This document shows, piece by piece, positions 16,274-24,815 of a DNA stretch of 64,000 nucleotides; position 1 is the first letter of the stretch, and each line of letters opens with the position of its first letter. The stretch comes from Actinoallomurus iriomotensis. GTDB taxonomy: Bacteria > Actinomycetota > Actinomycetes > Streptosporangiales > Streptosporangiaceae. The notes beneath the pieces were generated by a model. That model was not told where the DNA came from. It was given only the letters and a program-made list of their open reading frames with translations, and made no database searches. The position numbers were made by a program, and so were the translations under genes. Where the stretch lies: NCBI RefSeq assembly GCF_030269445.1, contig NZ_BSTJ01000018.1:62001-126000 (forward strand), given 5' to 3'.

Positions 16274-18225
16274 GTCGGAAGCTGCCGCTCGCCGACGGCG
16301 AGACCTCCCGCACCGCCTGCGCCCGCGCCCTGATCCGGGCGGGCGTGGAAGAGAAGACCGGTGAGGTCCTCACCGCCGCTGCCCTTACCGAACGTGTCGG
16401 CTGGTGCGCCGACCTCATTGCCGGGATGACCAGCGCGCTGCTGATAGAGCGCTGGAACACCTCCGAGGTGGACACGCTGGCCTCTGGAGTGGATGCCGGG
16501 GGCAGGAAACTGCCGTCGAACGCATGGATGGCGCTGCGCCGCCTAGGCTGGACCGCCTCCGCCCCAGACGGGGTAAAGGTCAACGACCGGATCGTGCGCA
16601 TGGCCCAAGAGCAGGCCGGACGCGTTCTCCGCTCGGTGAAGTGGCGTGCCGACCTGGCCGCCGGAGTTCTGGCAACGTGGCCTGCTGATCCGAAGAAACG
16701 CACCGCCGCCGAATGGGATCGGGTACGCGGAGCGATCCCCGGCGGCGAGTACCTGCCCTCCAGCATCATCCGCTCCCGCACCCGTCAAATCGTCTCCTTC
16801 GAGCGCAAACACAGCCGTCTCCCGGCCAATGTGTTCGAGTTGGAACCCGCGCCTCGTGTGGCCCGCATGCTGCTGCTCGCCGCGTGCGATGGGCAACAGG
16901 CCACCATTGAGCGCTGTGATGACGGGCACAGGGCCCTGCTGCGGCTGCAACTCCCAATCCGTCCCGACCCGCGCAAGTACGCGCACTGGACGTGGGTGGC
17001 GTGCCCGATAACCCTGCCGCCGACTATTCCGGCGGACGCGGTGATCCACCTTCCGACTCTGCGCATCGCGGGCGGGAAGACACGGGCCGACCTCGCCTAC
17101 ACCCACCCCGTCCCCCAGACGAAGCGGACCGGTCACACCGTAGCGCTCGGCGTGGACTGGGGCCTGGGTACCCTCCTCAGCGCAGGCACGGCCCGTCTCC
17201 ACGACAACGGGCAAATCACCGCCCTGGGCTGCGGGACCCAGTTCCGGGCCCGTGGAGTGCTGGCCAAGCAGTACCGGCTCCGCCGCATCTCCGAGCGCCT
17301 GCACGCCAAGAGCGACCATTACCAGCGACTCACCGACCCCGCCTTGGACGCCAAGGCCGCGCTGCTGGCCGAGGAGATCCGCCGCGTCTCCGAGCGCCGC
17401 TCCAACCTCAATGACGCCCTTGCCCGGGCCGCCGCACGATGGACCGTTGACCAGGCCGTTGCAGCCGGTGCCACGGTCATCTATCTGGAAGACCTGCGGT
17501 CGATGGAAGCAGGCGGCATGGGCCGCACCCACAACACCCGCCTCTCACAGACCGTGCGCGGGCAGATCGCCGACCGCATACGTCACCTCGCTGCCGAAGT
17601 CGGCATCGCCGTGGTCACCGTGCCAGCGCGTAACACCTCCAAGCACTGCCCGCACTGCCTGAGCCCGCTGCGGCACCGCAAGGCCCCCGACCGGCCCACC
17701 ACCTCCGGCTGGAAGTGGGCCATCTGCCCCGGCTGTGGGTGGCAGGGCGACCGCGACCAGGGCGCCTGGCGCCGTATCGCAGCACGCGGACTCACCCACC
17801 AGACCAAGACCCTCCTGGACCGCGCCAGCGGCGCGATGGTGATCCGCTCCATAGCCGACGAGCTCGAAGCCAAGGCCGTCATCACGGCCGGGAAAATCAA
17901 CCGGACGGACCGGTCAAAGACCGGCCCCACCCGGCCACACACCAACCGCCTCGCGCCCAGGCGACGTGAGGTTCCCTCCCCAGCGGCCCGCCCGTGCGGT
18001 CCAGCTGGCCAGCGTCCGGAGGGACATGCACCAACGGACCGGACCCGGCTGCCTCGTGCAGCTCACCGGCACCAGGACATGACAACGATCAGCACACCCA
18101 CTACCGGCCACCGGCCACGAGGAGCAGCACTGGGCGCGGGCTTCCACCTCCACGCTCACGCTTCCCCACCCAAGTGGGCAGAACCCACGCCGGACACTAG
18201 GTCTCGCATGGGAGCGCTTAGCTGA
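16270..18225 (+). CDS. tnpB: TnpB (IS607-type RNA-guided nuclease) with long C-terminal tail
   Basis: The 651-residue protein has the RuvC-like catalytic triad regions: ALGVDWGLG (D296), VIYLEDLRSM (E407) and GDRDQGAWRRI (D494/D496). A four-cysteine zinc knuckle lies between motifs II and III (CPHC at 460-463, CPGC at 486-489). TnpB proteins are RNA-guided DNA nucleases ancestral to Cas12; the guide is the element's own right-end transcript. Two features are unusual: motif III has G where most TnpBs have N (D-x-D-Q-G-A), and about 110 polar, probably disordered residues follow it, overlapping the expected guide-RNA region. GTG 16270 overlaps the tnpA stop; GTG 16249 is possible. Confidence 0.9.
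   Translation: MSRKLPLADGETSRTACARALIRAGVEEKTGEVLTAAALTERVGWCADLIAGMTSALLIERWNTSEVDTLASGVDAGGRKLPSNAWMALRRLGWTASAPDGVKVNDRIVRMAQEQAGRVLRSVKWRADLAAGVLATWPADPKKRTAAEWDRVRGAIPGGEYLPSSIIRSRTRQIVSFERKHSRLPANVFELEPAPRVARMLLLAACDGQQATIERCDDGHRALLRLQLPIRPDPRKYAHWTWVACPITLPPTIPADAVIHLPTLRIAGGKTRADLAYTHPVPQTKRTGHTVALGVDWGLGTLLSAGTARLHDNGQITALGCGTQFRARGVLAKQYRLRRISERLHAKSDHYQRLTDPALDAKAALLAEEIRRVSERRSNLNDALARAAARWTVDQAVAAGATVIYLEDLRSMEAGGMGRTHNTRLSQTVRGQIADRIRHLAAEVGIAVVTVPARNTSKHCPHCLSPLRHRKAPDRPTTSGWKWAICPGCGWQGDRDQGAWRRIAARGLTHQTKTLLDRASGAMVIRSIADELEAKAVITAGKINRTDRSKTGPTRPHTNRLAPRRREVPSPAARPCGPAGQRPEGHAPTDRTRLPRAAHRHQDMTTISTPTTGHRPRGAALGAGFHLHAHASPPKWAEPTPDTRSRMGALS
17950..18200 (+). ncRNA. Candidate omega RNA (reRNA) at the right end of the IS607 element
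   Basis: TnpB guides derive from the 3' end of the element, often overlapping the tnpB frame. This stretch is rich in short complementary segments (for example CCCAC-CCAA-GTGGG at 18168-18181, and ACCGGCCACCGGCC repeats near 18113) and encodes only the low-complexity tail of TnpB. If the element ends at GG 18200-18201, the guide would start at about 18202. Limits are approximate and no transcript evidence is available. Confidence 0.35.
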
Positions 18226-18264
18226 TCAGAGACGCTTACTCTTTCCGTCCCCCGGAGGTGGTCC

Positions 18265-19560
18265 GTGACAGCTCCCGCACCGTCCGCGTCCGGCGTGCGC
18301 GCGACCGGCCGTCCGGGGCCGGAGGAGCACTACGACGCGCTGGACGGCGTGCGCGCGGTCGCGGCGTTCGGGGTGCTCGTGCTGCACATCGGGGCCGACA
18401 CCGGCGGCACGCTCAGGCACGACGCCGGGGCATGGCTGCTGTCCGGCGGCGCGATCGCGGTGACGATCTTCTTCACGCTCTCCGGCCTGCTGCTCTACCG
18501 CCCGTGGGCGGTGCGGTCGCTCGACGTGGCCACGGACCGCGGAGTGAGCGTCGGCGGGTACTACCGGCGCCGGGCGCTGCGCATCCTGCCCGCGTACTGG
18601 ACGCTCGTCCTGTACGTGATGATCGTCTACCTGGGCGCCCACCTCGGCGACGTGTGGACCTGGCTGCGGCTGCTGACGCTCACCTACACCTACGACCCGC
18701 ATCCGTGGTGGGGCAACGGCCTCGGGCCGGAGGGCCTGTGGCAGATCTGGAGCCTCACCGTCGAGGTCGCCTGGTACGCCCTGCTGCCGGTGACCGCCGC
18801 CGTCCTCGGGTGGTACGCCCGGCTCCGCGAGCGCGGCGCGCCGGACGCCGGCCGGCGGGCCCGGCGCCTGCTGTGGGCGATCGCCGCCTACGCCGCGCTG
18901 TCGCTCATTTACTCGGTCCTCATGTTCCACCCGGCCTACCGGCCGCTGCTCGGCGCCTGGCTGCCGCGCTACTTCGCGTGGTTCGCGATCGGCATGGCCC
19001 TGGCGGTCGTGTCGGTACGGGCCCGCACCGGGTCGGCCCGCGCGGCGCGGTTCGCGCGCACCGTCGCGCGGTCGTGGGGCACGTGCTGGCTCATCGCGGC
19101 GGTGCTGTACGGCATCGCCGCGTCACCGCTCACCGGGCCGGCCGACCTCACCTCCATCGACACCGTCTGGACGTCGGAGTTCCGTCTCCTGCTGTACGGG
19201 CTGGTCGCCGTCTTCGCCGTGGGCCCGGTCGCCCTCGCCCCGGCCGGCGATCCCGTCATGCGCGCCGTTCTCGGCAACCGCGTCATGCGCTTCCTCGGCC
19301 GCGTCTCCTACGGCGTCTTCCTCTGGCAGGTGCCCGTCCTGATCGGCTGGAGCGAGCTCGTCGGGCACACTCCCTTCACCGGCCACTTCGTCACCGAGTT
19401 CCCCGTGGTCGCCCTGCTGACCGTCGCGGTCGCGACGGTCTCCTTCTATTTCATCGAGCGGCCGATCCTCCGGCTCGCCTCGCGGCGGTGGCGCGCCGCT
19501 CCGGTCGGGAGCACCGCTGAGCCCGACGGCCAGGCGGGCGACGACGGCCAGGCACAGTAG
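18265..19560 (+). CDS. Membrane acyltransferase, AT3/OafA family
   Basis: The 431-residue protein has about ten membrane segments and the acyltransferase-3 pattern: YDALDGVRAVAAFGVLVLHIG (catalytic-type H), FFTLSGLLLYRPW, YYRRRALRILPAYW, and EVAWYALLP. AT3 enzymes transfer acetyl, succinyl or other acyl groups to exported glycans. Placed next to an AftD-type arabinosyltransferase and beyond the insertion from a DUF3068 gene, it probably decorates the envelope glycan made by this block. GTG 18265 has GGAGGT six bases upstream. Its last 438 bases lie opposite the 3' end of the aftD frame. Confidence 0.9.
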   Translation: MTAPAPSASGVRATGRPGPEEHYDALDGVRAVAAFGVLVLHIGADTGGTLRHDAGAWLLSGGAIAVTIFFTLSGLLLYRPWAVRSLDVATDRGVSVGGYYRRRALRILPAYWTLVLYVMIVYLGAHLGDVWTWLRLLTLTYTYDPHPWWGNGLGPEGLWQIWSLTVEVAWYALLPVTAAVLGWYARLRERGAPDAGRRARRLLWAIAAYAALSLIYSVLMFHPAYRPLLGAWLPRYFAWFAIGMALAVVSVRARTGSARAARFARTVARSWGTCWLIAAVLYGIAASPLTGPADLTSIDTVWTSEFRLLLYGLVAVFAVGPVALAPAGDPVMRAVLGNRVMRFLGRVSYGVFLWQVPVLIGWSELVGHTPFTGHFVTEFPVVALLTVAVATVSFYFIERPILRLASRRWRAAPVGSTAEPDGQAGDDGQAQ

Positions 19561-22500
19561 CCGGGGCAGCAGCTCGGCGAACACCTCCGCGTGCGGGCCG
19601 TCCATCCGTGCCCCGGCCAGCGCGACCACGCTCGCGGCGAACAGCGCTCCGCCCGCCGCCCACGGAGACAGCGGCCAGGCCCGCCACCGCCGCGGCGTCC
19701 ACACGAACGCCGCCGCCGCGCCCGCCGCCACGCACACGCCCACGACCCCTCCGGACCACAGGCCGATCGCCGCGGAGACCAGCACCGCCGCCGCCTCACC
19801 CGCGCGCCCGCCCACCCGGCGCCGGGCCACGACCGTACGGGGCGTGAGCCGGATCGGCCACAGCGCGGCGACGAGGAGCAGCGGCAACAGCCCGATCCCG
19901 GAGAACAGGGCCGCCCGATAGACCCGGTCCGGCCCGTACGTGAGCCGGACGGCGCCGGCCGTGCCCTGCGGGACGATCCACGCCTGCCGCCAGCCGTCGA
20001 GCCGTACGGGGCGCAGCGTCCGCCCGCCGACCGTCGCCCGCCAGCCCGCGTTGTAGTTCTCGTCGACGGTCAGGTACGACTCCTGCTCGGCGTCGACCTC
20101 GACGGTGCGGGCCTGGGAGGTCCACCGCGTGACCCGCACGTACGACTGCCGTGCGGGCGGTACCGAGGCGATGCCGGCCACCGGGTCCACGACCGCGGAG
20201 TCGATGCGGAAGGAGTCGAAGGCGACCGGGTCCAGGGTGTTCGCGCCGGCCCTGAGCCGCACGGTGCGGCACGCGGTGAAGCGCAGGGGCCGCCCGGCGA
20301 GCACGTCGGCGAAACCGCCGCTCGCACGCGTCGGCACGGTCCTCCCGTTCACCCGGAGCTTCGGCCCGAGTCCGCACCGCAGTGACAGGTTCGCCGCCGG
20401 CAGCCGCCGCAGGTTCGGCACGTGCGGGATGACGATGTCGGTGACCTGCGGCGTCTCCCCCGGGAACCGCAGGGTCAGGCGCGCCGTGCGCATCGGGGCG
20501 ATGGTCAGCACGCCGTCGGCGCCGATCACGCCCTCCCGCCACTGGCCGCGGTCGCCCTCGACGCGCACCGTCAGCAGGCCGCTCGCGCCCGGCGGACGTC
20601 TGATCGTGATCTTCCGCACCACGGTCGCGCGCCGCCACCTCAGGGCCAGCGCCGGGTCGGTGTCGCCGTCGGCCGGGATCCAGGTGGTGGCCGGGTCGCC
20701 GTCGAAGGCCGAGCGCGCCATCCCGGCGGGTTCGTTCGTGGCCGCGGAACTGGCCGCGACCGTGACGCGGGGATCGGTGCTCATGTACCGCTGGATCAGC
20801 GCGGTGTCGGTGAGCGCCGCGGTGCCGGTCAGCCGCGCCCTGGCCGCCGCCGGCGCGGTGAAGGTCCGGTCGAAGGCGAAGCCCTCCTCGTCCTGCCGCT
20901 GCAACTGCGGCGAGCAGACCCAGCGGATCGGTCCCGGCATGCAGGCGGGCACCCGACCCGGGGCTCGGGTCATGACGGCCGTGCCGCCGCCGGTCACCGC
21001 GGGCAGCCGGTACTGGCGGAGCGCCTGGACGCCGTCGACGTGCAGCTCGGACAGGCCGACGCGCGCCCCGGACGGCACGAGCGGCTGCTCGGCGAGCGCC
21101 AGGACGCGGACGCGCAGCCACGTCGTCGGGCCGGGCGCGACCGCCAGCGGCTGGGCGGCCGAGGTGCGCGCGACGTTCTGCTCGACCCGGCCGCTCTGCG
21201 TCAGGATCTCGATCCGGCTGGGCGGCGGCCCGAGCCAGGAGTCCTGGCTGAACACCGCCGTCACGTTCTTCGGCGTCACCGACCGGCCGAAGTCGACCTT
21301 GAGCCACTGCCCGACCGGGCCGTTCCAGCCGCCGGTCTCCCACCGGGTCCAGGGGTTGCCGTCGATCGCGGCGTACGGCAGGGCGCCCGGGTCGTCGATC
21401 TGGGCGATCGAGTCGATGTCGGAGGCGGAGGAGGACGCGGTGACGTCCTTGATTCCGGTGTACGTGGCGACCGTCGAGTAGCGGTCCCAGGCGTTCTCCA
21501 TGAAGTCGCGCTCGTCGCCCGGCCGGCCCGGTCTCTCGTCCGCGGTCATGGTCGGGGAGGTCTGCCCGCGCAGCTCACCGAAGTTGCGCTGGACGCGGCG
21601 CAGCGAGTCGGACACGGCCGTACGTCCCGGCGCCCCCGGGCCGTCGTCGTCCAGCAGGACGGGCCGCCCGTCCAGCAGCCCGTTGTCGGCCAGGGTCAGC
21701 ATGGCCTCCGGCGAACCGTACAGCCGCAGCGCCTGGTCGACACCCGTCATGCCGACGACGCCGTCCGCGTCCGCGACCTCGAAGACCTCCACGGCCGGGT
21801 ACGGCTGGTCGACCGTGTTCACCGCGTCGCCGGGCAGGGTCGTGCCCGCGGCGCCGCCGAACGACGCGACGCGGCTGATGCCCGGCGAGGAGTCCAGCGC
21901 CTCGTGGACGCGGGCGGGCCACGCTCCGCGCAGGTCGTCGCGCTTGAGGTCGTTGCGCACCAGGACGTACCGGACGCCCATGCGGCCGAGCACCTCGGTG
22001 AGCCCGGCCGAGCCCTGGCCGCTGGTGAGCCGCTGGTCGATCGCGTCCATCAGACGGGTCAGCCCGGCCGAGCCGGCCGGCACGATCTGCCGCTCGGCCC
22101 ACCGGGCGGTCATCAGCGGCTCGGTGACCTCATCGAGCGGCCGTCCCCACAGGTACTCGGCGAAGCGCGAGCCGGGGACCGTGATCACTCCCTGGTTCCC
22201 GGCGTGGGCGTTGAGCCAGGACGTGGCCTGACGCCAGTACGGCGGCACGGACGTGAAGTCGCCGCTGACGGACAGGCCGGTGCCGAGCGCGGACACGCCG
22301 ACCCCGGCGAGCGCGACGAGTGCCGCCGCCACGGGCCGGGTCCGGCGTCTCTCTCCGCCGAGCGGCGTCAGCAGGTGGACGAGGCCCAGGGCGAGCGGCA
22401 GCCGGACCAGGCCGTCGAACTTGTACAGGTTGCGGAGCGGCGACAGCGGCCCGTCGATCCACTGCCGGACCTCGCCCGCGAACGGCCCGGCGTGGCCGGA

Positions 22501-23538
22501 GACGATGACGGTGACACCGAGCAGCAGCGTGACCAGCAGGAACGTGCGCTCCGGCAGCCCGCGCCGCGAAAGGCCGGCGACGCCGAACGCGGCCACCATG
22601 GCGGTGGCGAGGACGGGCAGGGTCCGGCTCAGGAACAGGTGGCCGAGCGGCAGCCACGGGCTCCCGTCGACCAGGAGCATGTTCGTCCATCGTTCGGTGC
22701 CGCGCAGGATGTCGGCCAGGCTCGTGGACGAGGTCGTGGTGACGGCCTTCTCGGTGTAGGTCAGCCAGGAGAAGGCGTACCGGCCGAGCAGGACCAGCGG
22801 CACGGACCACCACGCGGTGGCGCACGCCACCGCCGCCGCCCACCACGCGAGGAGCCGGACCCGCGCGGTGCCGCGCGGCCGGGTGAGCACGAACAGCGCG
22901 GGCACGACCACGACGGCGAGGACGGCCGTGGCGTTGATGCCGCCGCAGCACGCGACCGCCAGTCCCGACCGCGCCGCCGCCCGGATCCGGCCGCCGTCGC
23001 GGCGGGTGGCGGTGGCCAGCGGCACGATGATCCAGGGCAGCATCGCCAGGGGCAGGTACTCCGAGGAGTTGATACCCATCACGGCCAGCGCGTGCGGGCT
23101 GAGCGCGTACGCCATCGCGCCCGCGAGCCGGGCGCCCGGCGAGCCGATGCCGAGCCGTTCGGCGAGTCGCCGCGTGCCGAGGAACGCCGCGCACAGCAGC
23201 AGTGCGAGCCAGAACCGCTGGACGATCCAGGCCGGCAGGCCGATCAGGTGTCCGAGCACGTAGAACGGCCCCATCGGGAACAGGTAGCCGGCCGCCTGGT
23301 TCTGCAGCTGACCGAACTGCTCGACGTCCCACAGGTGCAGCGCCCGGCCCAGGAACCGCGCCGGGTCGATGGGCAGGTCGATCTTGGTGTCCGGGATGAT
23401 CTTTCCGGGCCGCGTGGCCGTGGCGAGAAGGCACAGGCAGGCGCAGCACAGCAGGACGCGCAGCCGCTCGCGCAGCACCGGATCCGGCTCGCCGGCCTCC
23501 TCCCGTGACGGCCGCTCCGCGACCGCCGTCTGCGTCAC
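19123..23538 (-). CDS. aftD: AftD-type arabinofuranosyltransferase (DUF3367, GT-C membrane enzyme)
   Basis: This very large protein (about 1,470 residues) has an N-terminal GT-C polytopic part (PDTKIDLPIDPARFLGRALHLWD in the first loop, a dozen hydrophobic helices to ~residue 420), a long extracellular region with F5/8-like carbohydrate-binding folds (WTRWETGGWNGPVGQWLKVDFG; SAFDGDPATTWIPAD) and C-terminal membrane helices. This matches mycobacterial AftD, which adds alpha-(1,3)-arabinofuranose to arabinan using decaprenyl-phosphoarabinose. GTG 23538 overlaps the upstream GT4 stop (GTGA); ATG 23547 is possible. Homology-like sequence ends near LAVGLSGAP, but the frame stays open for 438 more bases antisense to the acyltransferase gene, giving an odd acidic tail. 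Confidence 0.88.
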   Translation of the reverse strand: MTQTAVAERPSREEAGEPDPVLRERLRVLLCCACLCLLATATRPGKIIPDTKIDLPIDPARFLGRALHLWDVEQFGQLQNQAAGYLFPMGPFYVLGHLIGLPAWIVQRFWLALLLCAAFLGTRRLAERLGIGSPGARLAGAMAYALSPHALAVMGINSSEYLPLAMLPWIIVPLATATRRDGGRIRAAARSGLAVACCGGINATAVLAVVVVPALFVLTRPRGTARVRLLAWWAAAVACATAWWSVPLVLLGRYAFSWLTYTEKAVTTTSSTSLADILRGTERWTNMLLVDGSPWLPLGHLFLSRTLPVLATAMVAAFGVAGLSRRGLPERTFLLVTLLLGVTVIVSGHAGPFAGEVRQWIDGPLSPLRNLYKFDGLVRLPLALGLVHLLTPLGGERRRTRPVAAALVALAGVGVSALGTGLSVSGDFTSVPPYWRQATSWLNAHAGNQGVITVPGSRFAEYLWGRPLDEVTEPLMTARWAERQIVPAGSAGLTRLMDAIDQRLTSGQGSAGLTEVLGRMGVRYVLVRNDLKRDDLRGAWPARVHEALDSSPGISRVASFGGAAGTTLPGDAVNTVDQPYPAVEVFEVADADGVVGMTGVDQALRLYGSPEAMLTLADNGLLDGRPVLLDDDGPGAPGRTAVSDSLRRVQRNFGELRGQTSPTMTADERPGRPGDERDFMENAWDRYSTVATYTGIKDVTASSSASDIDSIAQIDDPGALPYAAIDGNPWTRWETGGWNGPVGQWLKVDFGRSVTPKNVTAVFSQDSWLGPPPSRIEILTQSGRVEQNVARTSAAQPLAVAPGPTTWLRVRVLALAEQPLVPSGARVGLSELHVDGVQALRQYRLPAVTGGGTAVMTRAPGRVPACMPGPIRWVCSPQLQRQDEEGFAFDRTFTAPAAARARLTGTAALTDTALIQRYMSTDPRVTVAASSAATNEPAGMARSAFDGDPATTWIPADGDTDPALALRWRRATVVRKITIRRPPGASGLLTVRVEGDRGQWREGVIGADGVLTIAPMRTARLTLRFPGETPQVTDIVIPHVPNLRRLPAANLSLRCGLGPKLRVNGRTVPTRASGGFADVLAGRPLRFTACRTVRLRAGANTLDPVAFDSFRIDSAVVDPVAGIASVPPARQSYVRVTRWTSQARTVEVDAEQESYLTVDENYNAGWRATVGGRTLRPVRLDGWRQAWIVPQGTAGAVRLTYGPDRVYRAALFSGIGLLPLLLVAALWPIRLTPRTVVARRRVGGRAGEAAAVLVSAAIGLWSGGVVGVCVAAGAAAAFVWTPRRWRAWPLSPWAAGGALFAASVVALAGARMDGPHAEVFAELLPRLLCLAVVARLAVGLSGAPDRSGAPPPRGEPEDRPLDEIEGDRRDRDGQQGDHGELGDEVAGEGSVPDELAPADQDGHLPEEDAVGDAAEEAHDAVAENGAHDGIAGRGEGDRAHGEDGDQPVQQETELRRPDGVDGGEVGRPGER

Positions 23539-24815
23539 CGCGGCCATCCACCGGCCCGTCCGAGCAGCCGCTCGAGCTCGGTGGCCGTACGGACCGGCTC
23601 CGCCTCGCACCGCTCCAGCACCTCGTCGCGGACCGGCCCCTCCACGACCCGCTCCCCGTCCGCGTCGCGGACCACGATCGCCTCCGGCCGGGCGCTGTGC
23701 GCGGTGCCGCGGCGGACCGCGGCGTCGACCAGCGCGGCCATCCGCGCGGCGCTGCGCGCCCAGTCGAACCGGCCGGCCCAGTCGCGGCAGGCGGCGGCCG
23801 TCTCCCGGCGCCGCCGCGGGTCGGCCAGCTCTTTCAGGGCGCGCTCGACCGTGTCCTCGACGTCCTCCCCGGCGGGCACGAGCCAGCCGGTCACGCCGTC
23901 GCGGACCGCGTCGCGCAGGCCGTCCACGTCGTAGGCCACGGTCGGCACGCCGAGCGCCGCCGCCTCGGTGACGCTGAGGCCCCAGCCCTCGCCGCGCGAC
24001 GTGCTCAGGTGCAGGCGGGAGCGGCCGACCAGCGCGTTCTTCTCGGCCTCGGGCAGGTAGCCGTGCAGGGTCACCAGGTCGCCGAGGCCGCGCGCGGCCA
24101 CGTCCGCCCGCAGCCGGTCCTCATCGGGTCCGCGGCCGACGATGTGCACCGGCGTCTGGAGGCGTTCGGCCAGGTCGAGGAGGCGGCCGAGCCGCTTGTG
24201 CGGCACGAGCCGGCTGACGCACACCAGCCCGGCGCCGTCTCCGGGCACGGGCGGCGACGCGGGCGGGACGACGCCGTTCGGCACGACGTACACCGGGCCG
24301 GTCCAGCCGAGGCGCTCCCGCATGGCCGTGACCGTGGACGGGGAGACGGCGACGCAGGCGTGACGCCGGTACGCGCGGCGGGCCACCGGGCCCTCCAGGA
24401 ACCGCCCCACGCGGGCCGGCCCGGCGGGAAAGTGCATGCCGAACTGCTCGTCGTGCACGTGGTGGACCACGCAGAACACCGGCACGCCGCGCGGCAGCAC
24501 CCACGGGGTGAAGAACGGGATGCCGTTCTGGCAGTCGAGCACGGCGTCCCAGGACCGGCGCCGCGCCAGCATCCACGCGAGCACCAGCGGGTAGATGGTG
24601 AACCGGCCGCCGAGGCGTACGATCCGGACGCCGTCGACCGTCTCCCGGCGGCGCTGCCCGCGCGCCCGGCCGGTCACGTAGTCGACCCGCCTGCCGTCCG
24701 CGGCGAACCGCCGGGCCAGCTCCCAGGCGTAGCGTTCGGCGCCGCCCGCCGCCGGGTGCCACGGATCGCGCCAGTTCACGACCGCGACACTGTTCCGGTT
24801 CTTCGCCCGTCTCAT
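23535..24815 (-). CDS. GT4-family glycosyltransferase
   Basis: The 426-residue cytoplasmic GT-B enzyme starts MRRAKNRNSVAVVNWRDPWH and keeps GGAERYAWELARR (acceptor loop), VVHHVHDEQFG, VPNGVVPP, CVSRLVPHKRLGRLLDLA and the donor-binding SRGEGWGLSVTEAAALGVP (EX7E-like) segment near residue 285. The family transfers sugars from nucleotide donors to lipid or glycan acceptors. The ATG overlaps the GT2 stop (ATGA) and the stop overlaps the aftD start (GTGA), so GT2, GT4 and aftD are translationally coupled. The mycobacterial counterpart I recall is Rv0225, also near aftD. Confidence 0.9.
   Translation of the reverse strand: MRRAKNRNSVAVVNWRDPWHPAAGGAERYAWELARRFAADGRRVDYVTGRARGQRRRETVDGVRIVRLGGRFTIYPLVLAWMLARRRSWDAVLDCQNGIPFFTPWVLPRGVPVFCVVHHVHDEQFGMHFPAGPARVGRFLEGPVARRAYRRHACVAVSPSTVTAMRERLGWTGPVYVVPNGVVPPASPPVPGDGAGLVCVSRLVPHKRLGRLLDLAERLQTPVHIVGRGPDEDRLRADVAARGLGDLVTLHGYLPEAEKNALVGRSRLHLSTSRGEGWGLSVTEAAALGVPTVAYDVDGLRDAVRDGVTGWLVPAGEDVEDTVERALKELADPRRRRETAAACRDWAGRFDWARSAARMAALVDAAVRRGTAHSARPEAIVVRDADGERVVEGPVRDEVLERCEAEPVRTATELERLLGRAGGWPR

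Larger units (their letters stand above)
15614..18201 (+). mobile_element. IS607-family element (serine transposase TnpA plus TnpB)
   Basis: The element encodes a MerR-like/serine-recombinase TnpA followed, with a GTGA overlap, by a TnpB, the hallmark order of IS607. It lies between the divergent DUF3068 and acyltransferase genes. IS607 elements lack terminal inverted repeats and insert with little target specificity around a GG core. The ends given here are the GG dinucleotides in similar TTAGGT (15611-) and CTAGGT (18198-) contexts; they are a guess, and the right end could lie past 18225, where the tnpB frame stops. No target duplication is expected. Confidence 0.7.

Noticed and set aside
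20422-23508. 1,028-codon plus-strand frame over aftD
   Set aside because: Antisense shadow of aftD, with no recognisable motif.
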